DNA of 64,000 bases, taken from NCBI GenBank assembly GCA_039583875.1, contig CM077159.1, forward strand, positions 99,375,707 to 99,439,706, in the 5' to 3' direction. This document shows, in pieces, positions 49,740 to 63,188 of the stretch (position 1 is its first letter; the number at the start of each line of letters is the position of its first letter). Both the position numbers and the translations under genes were made by a program. The notes beneath the pieces are model-generated. The model saw nothing but the letters and a program-made list of their open reading frames with translations. It was not told the origin of the DNA and searched no databases. This stretch comes from Platanthera guangdongensis (Eukaryota > Streptophyta > Magnoliopsida > Asparagales > Orchidaceae).

Positions 49740-52700
49740 TTGCAGGTGAGTCCAAGTGGCCATACCCCTATATGGTACTTGGACAGTGGATATTCCAGGC
49801 ACATGACTGGAACAAGGGGGTTGCTAAAGGACTATACACCTATCAAGGATGGCCCTAAAGTTACCTTTGGTGGTTCAGAAAAAGGAATCATCAAAGGCTT
49901 TGGTAACATTTCTAGTAACCTGATTACAATTACTCAAGTGACTTATGTAAAGGGTTTGAAACATAACCTCATTAGCATAAGTCAGCTGAGTGATTTAGGA
50001 TATGACATCTCATTTGTCAAGAGTGGTTGTCATATCAAAAGGTCAAGTGATCAAAAGATCATTTTGACAGGATATAGGAAGAGAAATGTCTATTGTCTTG
50101 ACTTTGTATGTGAGAACAATATTTCTCCTATTTGTCTTGTAGCTGATGAGAGAGTCTCACATTGTGTTAAATGGCACAAGAGGCTGGCTCATCTTAACTA
50201 TAAGACAATTGTTCAACTATTTAGCAAAGAGTTAGTGAGGAATGATCCTAAAGTTAAGTGTATAAAGGATGGGATATGCTCAGCTTGTCAAAAAGGCAAG
50301 CAGACCAAATCCACCTTTCATAGCCTTGAGAACAAGGATTCTGTGAGGTATCTATACCTCTTGCATATGGATCTTTTTGGTCCTATGCCAGTTCACAGTC
50401 TAGGTAGGAAGGTCTACACATTTGTGGTTGTAGATGACTATTCAAGATATTCCTGGGTGTTCTTCCTAAGACAAAAATCTGAAACCCCAAGTATCTTATA
50501 TAGTTTTGTTAAACAAATTCAGAATGAATTGGACAGTATAGTGGTCAAAATCAGAAGTGACCATGGTACTGAATTTCAGTATGACAAAACTATGTGAAGA
50601 GTTTGGGATTTTTTAGGAATTTTCCTCACCAAGAACACCTCAGCAAAATGGTATTGCTGAAAGGAAGAATAGAACCTTGATAGAGGCTGGTAGAACCCTA
50701 TTGAGTGACACTTCTCTCCCAGAATATTTCTGGGCTGAGGCAGTAAATACTGCTTGTCATGTGATCAATAGGGCTACTATCACCAAGAGCCACAAGAAGA
50801 CCCCTTATGAGATTGTGAAGGGCAAAAAACCAAATTTATCCTATTTCAGGATCTTTGGTTGCAAGTGCTATATACTTAACAATGGAAAGTCTTATCTAAC
50901 CAAGTTTGTTGCCAAATCCCAAGAGGGGATCTTTGTTGCGTACATCAATAATAGTAAGGCTTATTTGGTCTACAACTTGATTACTCAAGTTGTAGAAGAG
51001 TCTGTTCATGTAGTTTTTGATGAAGCAAGACTCATTAACTATGAATTGCCAAGAAGTGTTTGTAGCTCCACAGGTGTAACTGAGAGGATGGACAAGCTTA
51101 CCTTAACAAAAGGTTCTTCTGTAAGTCAGCAAGTGGAAGATGGTGGCTACTGTCCAGGGGGAGTACAAGATACTCCTGATGCTGAAGAAGACCAAGAGGT
51201 ACAGCTAAATGAAGAGACTGAAGGTGTACAACCTGAAGACAGGCTGCCTCCAGCAAATAGACACTTAAAGGATCATCCAGCCAATCAAATAATTAGAGAT
51301 CCCAGACAAGGAGTGCAAACAAGGAGCAGGAATCTAAGTACAGTTCTTTACTCCAGTTTCCTATCCCAAGTAGAGCCAAAGAAATTTGAAGAAGCAGTAC
51401 AAGACTCTCATTGGATTGATGTTATGCAAGAGGAGCTGAATCAATTCAAAAGATGCAAGGTTAGGGAGCTAGTTCCTAAACTCAAGGACCATAACATTAT
51501 TGGAACTAAGTGGATCTTTAGGAACAAGTTGGATGAGAATGGAATCATCATAAAGAATAAAGCTAGACTTGTTGCAAAGGGATATAGGCAGGAAGAAGGT
51601 ATTGATTTTGATCAAACTTTTGCTCCAGTAGCAAGACTGGAAGCAATCAGGATGTTTCTTGCCTATGCAACATATCAAAGGTTTAAGGTATATCAAATGG
51701 ATGTTAAGTCAGCTTTTCTGAATGGAAATCTGAAGGAAGAAGTCTATGTAGAGTAACCATCAGGTTTTGTTGATTCTCTTAAACCTGATTATATATATAG
51801 ACTTAGGAAGGCTTTGTATGGGTTAAAACAAGCCCCAAGGGCTTGGTATGAAACCCTATCTAGTTTCCTCATTGAGAACAAATTCTCAAGGGGAAAAATA
51901 GACAAGACTCTATTCCTTAGGGAATCCAGAGGCAAGATTATCTTAGTACAAATATATGTAGATGACATAATATTTGGGTCTACAGAAAGTAGTCTTTACA
52001 GAAAGTTTGCAAAACTTATGCAAGGATAATTTGAAATGAGTAGTATGGGGGAACTTAAGTTCTTCTTGGGTCTCCAAGTTAGATAGACTGAAGATGGCTT
52101 GTCCATATGCCAGTCTAAGTTCACCCTAGAGTTGATTAAGAAGTATGGTATGGAATCATCCACTACCATGAAAACTCCTATGGGGTCAAGCATGTCTCTA
52201 TGCAAAGATGATGCAGGGAAACCTGTAGATGAAACTTTGTATAGAGGGATTGTTGGCTCCCTACTGTATTTGACTGCTAGTAGACCAGATATCATGTATG
52301 CTATATGTGTCTGTGCTAGGTACCAAGCTTGCCCTAAAGAATCTCATCTGACAGCAGTCAAAAGGATTTTGAGATATCTTAAGGGCACACCTTATCTAGG
52401 CCTTTAGTACCCTAGGAATGAAGATTTTGTACTGACAGGTTATTCAGATGCAGATTTTGCAGGCTACAAAGAAGATAGGAAGAGTACTACAGGAACTTGT
52501 CAATTTCTAGGTGGAAGGCTGGTGTCATGGAGCAGTAAGAAGCAGACCAGTGTGGCTATCTCCACAGCTGAGTCAGAATATGTGGCAGCAGGAAGTTGCT
52601 GTGCACAACTTTTGTGGATTCAACACCAGCTAGAAGACTATGATATTCAAGTAAGTAGAACACCTTTATTTTGTGATTCTATAAGTGCCATTTCTATTAC

Positions 52701-52899
52701 AAATAATCCTGTCTCCTATAGTAGGACTAAGCACAAAGAAATTAAATACCATTTTCTTAGAGAACATGTAAAAAAAGGAGACATTTCACTAGAATATGTT
52801 AAGACAGATAGTCAGATAGCTGATATGTTTACTAAGCCCCTAGATGAAACCAAATTCAATAATTTTAAAATTGAATTAGGAATGTTAAACTTAGAATAG
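49740..52899 (+). pseudogene. pol: Element B pol, degenerate
   Basis: Protease WYLDSGYSRHMTG; integrase [25 protein letters not shown] and [16 protein letters not shown] with YVDDIIFG near 51957; RNase [11 protein letters not shown] (last Cys changed) and [14 protein letters not shown], ending at 52899. An 8-bp deletion after RSDHGTEFQ shifts the frame at about 50580. In-frame stops follow at 51754, 52027, 52084 and 52405. The C-terminal 126 codons are intact and show the frame lost in element 1. Confidence 0.93.
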
Positions 52900-52924
52900 T
52901 TTAAAAAAAATTAGCTAAGTAAAA

Positions 52925-53260
52925 TAGTGTCGACACACAGAGTTGTTTGTGTCGACACATAGAAGTGGTGTCGACATTTTAGAGAAATGGTGTCGACACA
53001 TCTAGACAGTCTGTGTGGACACTTCAGAGAATTAATGTCGACACATGCAGAGTAGATGTCGACACATCTAGGGTGTTGTCAACACTTAGGATTTACACAG
53101 AATTCGTCAAGTAGAGTTTCGACTAATCGTCGAGCTGAGATGTATAAGTGTCGACACATATATTCTATCGACTATATTTGTGTCAACACATAGTTGTCGA
53201 GACATTAGAAGTAAGTGTCGACACTTTTCAACAGTGTCGACACATTTCAAGTATTTTGTC
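52925..53260. repeat. GTGTCGACAC array in the pol to env-like spacer of element B
   Basis: Six or seven perfect copies and about ten variants, positioned as in element 1 and ending before the internal TATA box. Decay is stronger than in element 1. Confidence 0.88.
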
Positions 53261-53289
53261 GCGCCTTTTCACCTTCGATTTTAGAAAGG

Positions 53290-53297
53290 TATAAATA
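53290..53297 (+). promoter_or_regulatory. Internal TATA box upstream of the element B env-like ORF
   Basis: GGTATAAATAGG, 108 bp before the ATG. It is conserved with element 1 although the surrounding spacer has diverged. Confidence 0.6.
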
Positions 53298-53397
53298 GGT
53301 CTTCACCATTTTTTGTCGACACGCACACCATAGTTTCGAGACCAAACTTATGTGTCGACATCTCTCTTCTCTAAATTCAAAATTTCTCCAAACCCTA

Positions 53398-56223
53398 ATG
53401 GCGCCCAAGCTAGAAGAGAACATCAATGAAGGTTATGAGCTCGTGCGACACGCCTTTGATGACGCGGAACCAGAAATCCAAGGTGTGGTAACCCTAGTTG
53501 CAGAGACTGAGTTAGAGTATCTTATTTCAAAACCTATCAAGATTTGGAAGAAGGAGGTCCTTGAATTCTTTAATGCAGCTACCCTTGATGAAACTGGACT
53601 CAAGATTAAGTCCAAAGTCCATGGGGAAAAAGTCAAGATCATCCAAAAAAGTCTAAGAAAAGTTCTACATCTCCCTAGAACGAAAGAAGAGGAAGATGTA
53701 CCTGCATCAAAGACAAGGGAGGCACTGCAATGGTGTGGTTTAGATTCAAGCATGAAAATTGGATCAGTTTTTAACAGGAAAGGGATGAACATACAAGGAA
53801 AGTTTTTATCTGAAATAGTTGGGAAGGTGATACTGAGCAAGCCTGGTGGGCATGATAGAATATCAACTCACATGTTCAGTTTAATGACAAGGATAATTTT
53901 CAAACTTAAAACTGATTGGTCAGCAGTAATGTTTGATAAGATAAAGGAAAGTTTGAAGAAGCCCAATCTGGGTAGGATTATGAGTTTATACTTAGCTGGA
54001 AGTATCCCTGAAGTCATGAACCAAGCTGCAGGTTATAAGATAAACCAATTGAGGAGAATGGATGTTAGAATTATCTCAAGGTGGGATAGAGTGTTAACCA
54101 AAGAAATGCCTACTCCTGAAAAGGAAGTTTCTCATCAGAAGAAGAAGAAGAAGAAAGCCATTGTGGCTCCTGAATGCTCAAGTTGCTCAGAAGAGCAGGT
54201 AGTGTTTAGTTCTGATAATGGAGAGGGTGGAAATGCTGGTCAGTCACCAGTAAGACCTGAAGATGCACATAGGCAGGCGGAGCTACCATCTGCTAGCCCC
54301 ATTCACCTGAATCCACTCCAGGGGGAGCCTCAACATGTAGATGAGCCAACTCACTTAGATAGTGAAAGGGCAACCCAAACAATTCTTGAGGTAATAAATG
54401 AAGTTAATCAATCTATTTTAAATATTGAGGATGAAGTATTGACTGAATCATTACTTGATGTTGATCAGCCAACTCAGATACATATTCAACCACAAGATGT
54501 TGTCATGGAAGACACATCAGTTGCTGACAATGCTCTTGAGATAAGAGACTCTCCAGACCATACTCAACAGGAGTTTACACTAGAAGAGCTATTCCCTGAT
54601 TTATTGCAGACTGATTTTCAGGGAGAGAGAGCAGCTTTTTAGGGGGAGCAGGTAGACCTTGAGGGGGAGCATATAAGATCACAGGAGGAGACTGCTAGAA
54701 AAGAGACTGAGGAGCAAAGGACTGCTGAGGAGCTACCAAGAGCAGAGCAGGAATTGCCCCCTACTCCAAAGGATAGAGTAGACATTGCTAGTACATCTGA
54801 CTATGAAGATGAAGAGGCTGCTAGAGCCAAGAAAAGAAAGCTATAGGTTTTCAAGAGAAGAAGCCAGACCTACAAGAAAGCACTGCAAAACATTGTTCCA
54901 CAGCCTGCCCCAACTGCTGATTATAGTTCATTGATGGTGGCTTTGCAGATCAAGCTAGATGAGCAAAGAAAGGATTTACAAACTTATATGGATAAAGGAC
55001 ATAAATCCCTTCAATTTGATCTGGCTCAAGATATAAAATCTATTAGATTTGAAGTAAATCAAAACAAGAAGGACATGACTGACTGTTTTCATAAAGGAGG
55101 CAATGCAGTGGTATATCTGACAATATATCAAGAGCAGATAAAGAAACAGGTTGATGACATGACAGTGAAACAAAGATTTGTCATAGAAAATCAAATAAGA
55201 ATGAATGTAAACTTGACTGAATCACATAATGTAATTATCACAGAAATGAAAAATATAGCTACTGCTCAGACTGTAGCAAGGACTACTGCCAAGGCTGAGT
55301 TTGATAAGAAACAACAAGAGAGCCTAAATGCTGTTAAAACTGTCATTGAAGATTCTCAAAAGGCTATTACTAACAAGCTTCAAAGGTTAAAACCTTTTTA
55401 TAAAGATGAAGTTAACTATTTGAATGCTCAAATCAGATTTCAGAAGGATGATCTTAGGGATCATATAGAAAGAGAAGTCATAAAGGGGGAGAGGGTATTA
55501 GTCAAAGCAGGCTCTGACCATGCTAAATGGATTTCACACAGAATCAGAGCTACCCTTGGATATCCACCTTTATGTGATGATGATAATGTCGCAGAATCTG
55601 GGGTAAATCCTGCATATTTTGGAGGAGAACAAGCTGAAGTAGCTCAAGTGATCTACCCTCCTGCAGATTTTGACATGATACATCAGGAGGTACAATCTAT
55701 GTATAGCCCTCCTGAGAGTAATCAGAATATTATCTTTGAGAAAGTAGTACAGCCTGTGCCAGAGGCAGTACTAAAAGAGCAAGAGGCAGTATTAAAAGAG
55801 CAGGAAGCCCAATTATCTAAGAATAGGTTCAGAGAGTAGGCTGAATTAAGGCCAGATTTTGAGCAATGGAGCCCAACTTCCAGAAATATTATTCTGACTA
55901 CTTGGAAGGCTGCAAAGGGTAATATCCTAGAAAGGGGCAAATGGTATTCTGAGCAGGAATGGAGAAAACAAGAAGCTAGGAAAGAAGCCATTGTACAGTA
56001 CAAAAGAAAGGCTAAATTAGGGAAGCTACCTCCTAATGCACAGGAGCATAACAAGTATTTCCCTAAGCCTTATCATTATTTTGAGAGATAGAAGATAAGG
56101 GCTGAAGAATAGAAGAATAAAGATCTTAAGGGAAAGAAGCCTGCTGATGACAATGATGCTCCAGTTCAAGCCAAGATTCAATCTGGGAAGGGCATTGTTA
56201 TCAAGGAGCCAGAACAGTCATAG
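53398..56223 (+). pseudogene. Element B envelope-position ORF with in-frame stops
   Basis: Starts at the ATG at 53398 (MAPKLEENINEGYELVRHAF), 942 codons in one frame, collinear with the element 1 ORF. The globular N-terminal domain is intact (IWKKEVLEFFNAA, VGKVILSKPGGHD, NLGRIMSLYLAGS). Stops lie at about 54640, 54844, 55837, 56088 and 56110, but there is no net frameshift. The conserved end KYFPKPYHYFER is present. As in element 1, no signal peptide or membrane span is evident. Confidence 0.88.
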
Positions 56224-56494
56224 GATAGAATTTTCTTAAGTTTACAATTTGTAATCATGTGCATTAAACTCCATGTAAACTTTTGATTAATAAAACTTTT
56301 GGAAGTTGTAAAAACAATGTTTACTGTTCAATCTATTATATTGTTATTCTGAGATAATTATTTATACATGTTTTGTTTATACATGTTTTGTATTTACCCT
56401 GTCATATAATACTGTTATACATCATATTGAGTATTTGTTATGTATGGTGTATATCATTGACTAAGGGTTATGACTTCTCCAAATAGGGGGAGAT
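56224..56494 (+). other. Element B 3' untranslated region and polypurine tract
   Basis: AT-rich, ending CCAAATAGGGGGAGAT at 56479-56494. Confidence 0.85.
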
Positions 56495-58399
56495 TGTTGG
56501 GTACATTGGAATATATGTACCAGATTTGAAGAAGCCTCACCATACTCAATGGTATACATCAAGGTGTATTTGATGTGCTTTGAGTTTATATGTGCAGGTT
56601 AAGTAATTGCAGGAAATACAGAAAAGTTTCTAAGTCCATGTGTCGACACCTAGAGGTGAAGTGTCGACACTTATGAAGACTTGTGTCGACACCTAGAGAA
56701 GCTGTGTCGACACTTGGAGCAATTGTGTCGACACCAGGGTAGGCAGAGTCGACACCAGAAGAAAAGTGTCGACATATACAGGCAGTGTCGACACACTGCG
56801 AAGAATTATCAACATAATCTGTGTCGACACTTAGAGGCAGTATCGACACCAAGAGAAGTTTTGTCGACATCAAATGTGTCGACAGCAGGAGGCTGTGTCG
56901 ACACTCAGCAAGTTTCAACACAAAGGAGATGTGTCGACACTCAGCAAGTTTCAACACATGAAGGCATGTGTCGACACAAAGGAGATGTGTCGACACTCAG
57001 CAAGTTTCAACACAAAGGAGATGTGTCGACACTCAGCAAGTTTCAACACAAAGGAGATGTGTCGACACAGAGCTGAATTCAACTAAGTGTTAAAGAAGGA
57101 GTACTTGTGTCGACACACTCAATCAGTGTCGACACATTCTACAGAAGTCTTATGTCGACACACAGAATCTGTGTCGACACATTCTGAAGAAGAAGTGTCG
57201 AGAAGCTGTTACAACAACACAAGGAGTTGTGTCGACACCATCAAGGCTAATGTCGACACTTAGTCTACTTGTGTCGACACTTAGTCTATTTGTGTCGACA
57301 CATAATGACTATTAGTCTCGACACTTTCAGACAGTGATAGTGATTTCAAGAAGTGACTGGATGACTTGATAGCTGCCATTTCAACCGGTCAACTACAACT
57401 GTCAAAGCTGCCAGAAGGTTGTTAGAAACCGGATCAGCCGGTCACCATGGAGAAAGCTTATATAAAGGCTTATACTTTCAACAGAGAGTAACAATCAGAA
57501 AAACAATCAAACAACAGATTATTCATTGAAGATCAATAACGGATTGAAGATCTACACAGAGATCTAATAACACAAAAGAAGAAGACCTTCAACAGAAGAT
57601 CTAAGAAGTTGGAGTGAGAGAGCTCCTTCTAAGTAGAACAGCTGTAGAACCAGGCTGCCAAGTAAGATTCAGATTGAGATCTGAATCTTAAGACAGAAGT
57701 TGATTGAAGATCATCTTCTCAGGAGATTCAACCCTACTTAGTTCTAATTCAAGAAGCTTTGAAGAAAGCTAAGGGAGGTTGATCTCTGCCAAGTTCTTCC
57801 AAGAACTCATCAAGAAGCCAGTCAACTCATCTCTCTCTGTCAGAGTTGTGGTTAATTACTTTATATAATCAAATTCCTGTAGGATCTTGTATAGATCTGA
57901 GCTGTAAGCCTATTTTATAAAGGCTAAGTGTAGGAGACTATGTGCTCTGAGTGTAGGTCTTGTTGAAGACTGAGGTAGGGCCTTGTGCCTGAGTTGTAGG
58001 AGACTTTGTTCTCTGAGTGTAGGTCTTGTTGAAGACTGAGTGGTAGGGCTTATTTCCTGAGTTGTAGGAGTGGGGTCACTCTGAGTTGTAGGAACCTATT
58101 TGGGGTTCTGAGCTGTAGGATTTGAGGATCTGAGGAGTAGTACAGAAGTTAGGCCGAATCTAGTACACTACTAGATAGGCGAAGGGGGAAGTGGATGTAC
58201 CCAGACCTTAGGGAACCACTATAAAAATCTGTGTGCACTATGTATTTGTTTATTTCTGTGATTGCTGAGCTAGCTGTGCTGAATTGCTATAGAAAATTGC
58301 AAATACAGGTTTAATTATTCACTGTGTCTGCCTTAAATTCAAAAAGATAAAGTTCACCTATTCACCCCCCCTCTAGGTGGTTAGGCACTATTTATTTCA
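56495..58399 (+). repeat. 3' LTR of element B
   Basis: 1,905 bp. Palindrome array 56641-57300, TATATAAA 57459-57466, mini-hairpins 57880-58140, AGTGG...CCACT 58190-58220. It ends CA at 58399. Confidence 0.95.
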
Positions 58400-59832
58400 A
58401 GAAATAACTTTTGAAGGGAGTTAAAGAACCCTTTTTATAGTGTGAGGATGAGAGAGTGATGTTGTCTTCTCTTTCTCAAATACAACTGAGAAGACTTAGT
58501 GGATCTTTGATGTTAACAAAGCTCCCCCTGAGATATTAAACTTAGGAAGTATTAAGCTTTACTTCAGGGTGAGTAGGTTTTCAATCTTTAGCCTTAACCA
58601 GAAGATATCCCGGAACTTCTTGACTGATAGAGTTTTTGTTGTCCTTGAAGAATCCTGGAATGAAGAATGAAGAAGACTCTTGATTTGAATGTGTGTTCTT
58701 CTTCTTCTTCTTCTTCAGTATTTGTGTTATTTCTCTGGTCTGGGCTTCTTATTTCTTGTCTGTCTATTGTATCTTGCTGGTCATCGTTTTCAGTCTGTAT
58801 GTCACGAGGAGGAAGAAGAAAAATCCCTTTTATATTTTCTATGGAATTTTCCTTTTCAATTTTGAATTCCTTCCAGCATTGATTGCTGACGGCCTTGAGA
58901 ATGTATGCATTAAATGATTTTCCCAACTGTCCTATTGGAAAACGTCAAGTAATAATCCTGATGAAGGTCATAATCAATGCTGCTTCTAACGGTAATATTC
59001 AGAGAATATTAAGCATTGATTATTCAGGAATTATTGCAATAAAATAAGGATAGAAGGAGGAAAAGTCCATGTTTGGATCTGCACAGAAATCGTCGAGCAA
59101 AAAATAGAATTCATCGAACTGGGTCCAGAGTTCATCGAGCTGAGAGGTTATGTTCGTCAACCAAATAATTGTTGTTCGTCGAGCTGAGATCCAAGATCGC
59201 GGAACTAAGAACAGATAACTGCTTTCTCTAGAACCTTGCCAATTCTGTGTATCAAGATCGTCGAGCTGAGAATATAACTTCGTCGACTAGTGTTCAGAGA
59301 AATGGTTCTTGGACTTTAGAATGTTGAAGTAGAGTATCCAAAAATCGTTGACCTGAAAACTAAGTTCGTCGACCTGAGAACTGCTAACAGCTACTTGATA
59401 AAACTTGTCAATACTGTGGTCTAAGTTCGTCGAACTGAGAACATGAATTCGTCGACTGGAGTTCAGAGAAGTGTTTCTAGACTTAGAATATTGAGATGTT
59501 TCTAGACTTAGAATGTTGAGGTAGAGCATCCAGAAATTGAAAACCTGAGGACTGAGTTCGTCGAGTTGAGCTCAGAGAATTGTATCTAAGTTTGTCGAGC
59601 TGAGCACGACTTTAGTCGAGCTGAGTTCGATGAACGTCGAACTCATTTTCCTGAGTCTTTGAAATTTCTCTAAGTCTTGAGTCTTCTGCAGTCTGTTGAT
59701 GGCTGATCCATGCAGTGTTTACTCTAAGGACATGGCCTAAACTCTAGGACCCAAACATGACCCTAGCTATACATGTTGGGTCAAACATCCTAGTTTAGTA
59801 AACGTAGCCCAAATCCAACTAGGGATCCAACA
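58400..59832 (-). repeat. 3' LTR of element C, promoter-proximal part
   Basis: Resumes the minus-strand LTR after element B and ends GATCCAACA at 59832. A TCGTCGAGCTGAG / CTCAG...CGACGAA array lies at 59088-59645. The plus-strand Ser/Phe-rich open frames near 58690-58910 arise from a (TTC)n run and are not genes. Confidence 0.88.
59088..59645. repeat. CGTCGA(A/G)C array in the element C LTR
   Basis: About a dozen GTTCGTCGA(C/G)CTGAG-type words with partial complements. They are more diverged than in A and many lack a close partner. Confidence 0.7.
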
Positions 59833-60012
59833 ATCTCCCCCTATTTGGGTGAGGTCACTAATTACAGACACAAGATATTTACAAAGCAAGAAAAATATAT
59901 CTGGCAGAAAAAATTTAAAATGTGCAGCAGATATATATGTACAGTAAGTTTTGTATCAGGAATTAAATAGACAGTTTTAGGACAACAGAAAAACTAAAAC
60001 AGTTCAAAAAGT
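59833..60012 (-). other. Element C polypurine tract and 3' untranslated region
   Basis: ATCTCCCCCTATTTGG (59833-59848) is the complement of the tract. The rest is AT-rich and non-coding. Confidence 0.8.
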
Positions 60013-62798
60013 TCATTTCTTCTGCTTGGGTTCCTTTAGCTTAACCTCCTTAGCTTTATCACCTGGTTGAGTAAACTTGATTTCCCTGTTAGGGTTTGCT
60101 GCTTGAATTTTTGGCATTATCATATCAGCAGCTCCAATGATATTAAGGGAAGTAGCCCTTGGCATCACAGCTTCTTGATGCAATTTCATATAATAATCAA
60201 CATTAAAGAATTTGTTAGCTTTGGCAAACCTGTTGAGTTCCTGCTTCCTGTATTTGGACATGGTTGAGTATTAAGAGGGACCCTTTCCTTTAGCTTTTGC
60301 TTTATTGATCATGGATAGACCAACCAATTCCTAGAACCTGGCCATCCTTGTAGTTGTAGTTGTTTCTAGATCTTCAAAAGGTATAGGAGGAGATGTAGGT
60401 CTCATTGGGCTTTCAGCTTTTTGATGTTCAGTAATTTGTTGTTGTTGATGTTGATGCTGCTGTTTCCTGCCTGAAGAATAGTGTCTGTGTAGACTACTTC
60501 CAGAAGAGGAGGAGGACCTACCCTGATGTCTCTGATATGTTTGATATTGGGTAGTCCTCTCAGATGAAGAACTTGAAGCACCAACAACAGGTGGAGGAGG
60601 AGAAGGGTCTTTTCTGAATATCTGAGTAGGAGGTGAGTATTTCCTGCTTTTCTTTCTCTCTTTCTGCTGGTTCTTGGACAACCACATCCATGCTGGCATG
60701 CCCTTATATGGTGTGATTTTCTGAAGAATGTAATAGGGGATATCATTTGTTGGATTGGGTTTTGGAGCAGGAGGTGGAGGAGCTTTCCTTTTCTTGGAGA
60801 CTTTCTTCTTCGGCTCGTCATCAGAATCCTCTTCACCATCTTCATCATCAGAAGAGTCTTGAGGAGTATTATATAGTGCATTAATTTCTTTCAGAGCCTC
60901 TATAGATATCAAGGGTTTCTCTACATAGGAAGGAGCTGGAGGAGGAGGTGGAGCTGGAGCAGGAGAACTATACATATCAGTGCTTTCAGCAACTGATTTA
61001 CTTTCTTCTTCTATGTCAGCCATGATCAACTCATCAAGATCAGGCATTGGAGAGTCATCCATAACAAAAGTTGGAGGAGAAATGGATCTGGGAGGGGATG
61101 CAATAATGAGGGAATCAGCTCTGGGAGGAGATGGAAGGACAGGAGCCTCTGGAACAGCAAAATTGGCCTTGAGTTGCTTGGCAACTTTGGGGCTAATTGG
61201 GGAGGTGTATGGGACTATATCCATTGATGGATTTATGCTGTACTCTGGAAATGCATTCAAATAAACTGTATCAAAAAGATTCAATAAATTCAAAAGATCT
61301 ACTATAGGATTTATAATATAATCACCAATAGTTTTTATTTTCTCTAAGACTGTCTTATCCACATCCATATCAGTTTCAATAAAATTAATGAAATCAAATA
61401 AATCATCAGCTATTGCCGCTTCTGCTATTTCTGCTGCTGCTGCTGTTTCTGCTGCTACTGCTGCTTCTACTGCTACTTCTTCATAGAGTATCTCCCCCTG
61501 CCTGGTTTCAGTGGACACTGGAGCCAGGCCTCTGACTGAAGAGGGATGAGTAGAGAGAGTAGAGATTTTATCAGCAAGTGAAGATATGGAGGAAGCAAGA
61601 GGTGAAATAGCCTCTGCTATAAGGGTTTTGAGGAGGGGAGTGAGAAGTTCTATAATAGGTGGAATGATGGATGGGTCCAGGGGCAGGAATATAGAGGGTG
61701 TCACAATGGAGATAGAAGGAGGGATGGAAGATGATGGTGGAGGAGTATGAAGGGGGGATGAAGGCTGATTGAATATTGGTAGGGAGGATAGAGTGGAGAG
61801 GGGAATGTCAGCCAAATGAGGTGGAAGAGGGGATGAATGTGGTGATGGAATTGGTGTACCAGGTTGAGACGAAGGTGATGTATGAAAGTGAATATTAGTT
61901 GTGGATGTATGTATTGGGGATGATGGAGGTGTGGGAGTATGGACTGTGGTGTGAACCGGGGAAGGGAGTTGGTGTACCATATGAGGATGAGTTTGGATGG
62001 CTGGAGGTGATGGAGGTGGAGGAGGGATATTTTCAACAGGGTGGGAAGTGGCTGAATCAGCCCTGGTACTCTCAGAAGGCCTGGAGGAGGAAGAAGACTT
62101 AGTTGGCTTGGTGATCCTCCTTTCAAATCTACCAAAGAGAGCAGAGGTGAGCCTCTTGGTGGCATTGATGAACACTTTTGTTGATACCAAGTGTTCAGAA
62201 GCCTTTTCTTGTAGAAAAATTCCCATGATTCGGCCGAAACAAACTTCTTTCTTGTTGTTTTTTCTCTTAATCAAATCAAATAGTAACTGTCCCCAGTTAC
62301 TAATGTAGCCATCACTAAGAACTGCTTCCTGGTTATATAATCATGTGCTGTGTGTTTTTCGAACAATACTTTGCCGACCACATCAGTTAAGAACTTGTAT
62401 TCAGCCGACAAGTTCTTCTTGAGCAGTTTGTTGGGGTTATCACCACAATGACCCATTTTAGTTAACATATCATTATACCCGTCAGTATCCAGTTTAATGT
62501 CTTCTTCACCATTCAGCAGACCGAAAATGTCGGTTAGTATATATGGGGAGAGAGAGACTGAGTTATCTACAATCGTTCCTGTCATGGAATCGTCTGTTGT
62601 TGTAGAAGTAAAAACCCATTCTTTAACCTCAGTCATTGTAATCTTGATTCTAGCCGTCATGAACTGTTTCAGTTGTTGTTCTTCAAACAACTTCAAGATT
62701 TCCACGAAAAGTTTATCAGAAAACTGGAAGGAATCAAAGTCTATGTCAAATCCCATGTCAAATTTAATTGTAGAGTAAGCAGTAGCCGGAATTGCCAT
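60013..62798 (-). pseudogene. Element C envelope-position ORF, nearly open
   Basis: Starts at the ATG at 62796-62798 (MAIPATAYSTIKFDMGFDIDF). The globular N-terminal domain (EVKEWVFT, LTDIFGLLNGEED, VVGKVLFEKHTAHD) runs to a frameshift near 62272. It continues in an overlapping frame (FGRIMGIFLQEK, ALFGRFERRITKP) through a very long Pro/Ser-rich linker, an Ala/Glu patch and a Lys-rich segment with NDIPYYILQK, to a stop at about 60331. A final open stretch (60013-60261) carries the conserved end (YYMKLHQEAVMPR, NPNREIKF). Same class as A. TTTTTATCTTGCAG precedes the ATG by seven bases. Confidence 0.82.
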
Positions 62799-63188
62799 GG
62801 TGCACCTGCAAGATAAAAACGAAGATCAAGTGCAATGGAACTGCAAGCGCGGGACGGAGGTCGAAGAAAACATAGATATAAGGTTTTTAGAATATGAACC
62901 GCCAAACTCCGTTACACGAAAAATAAAATAATTCTTCGATCTGAGGTCGACGAAATATTTTGTAGTTAAATAATTCGTCGAGCTCAGTCTGAAGATTTGA
63001 AAACATTTCGTCGAGCTCTGTTCAACGAACATTTTCTAAAGCAAATTCGTCGTCCTCCGTTCGATGAAAATAACTTCATTCACAGAGAATTCGTCGATCT
63101 CCGTTTGACAAACATCTCAATAACTTTTTCCCATTTCATCGAACTCCATTCGACGAACTTTGAAAAATTAGTCGAGCATAGACAAAAA
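62799..63188 (-). other. Element C pol to env-like spacer with CGTCGA array
   Basis: At 62935-63175 there are about nine TCGTCGAGCTC / GTTCGACGAA words, the motif of the element's own LTR. Between these and the ATG lie a TATA-like TTATAT (near 62880) and a pyrimidine-rich run ending in an acceptor-like CAG. Confidence 0.75.

Larger units (their letters stand above)
45695..58404 (+). mobile_element. Element B: full-length decayed Sirevirus of the GTGTCGACAC family
   Basis: LTRs are 45700-47604 and 56495-58399, both 1,905 bp. The flanks AGGAA (45695-45699) and AGAAA (58400-58404) differ at one base. It has the same gene order as element 1. The LTRs differ at roughly 2% of sites by eye, and gag, pol and env-like all have several stops, so it is clearly older than element 1. 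It lies in the LTR of element C. Confidence 0.93.

Noticed and set aside
58667..58917. Hydrophobic Ser/Phe/Val-rich ORFs that look like membrane peptides
   Set aside because: They arise from a (TTC)n run in the element C LTR, overlap each other in two frames, and have no relatives in the A LTR.
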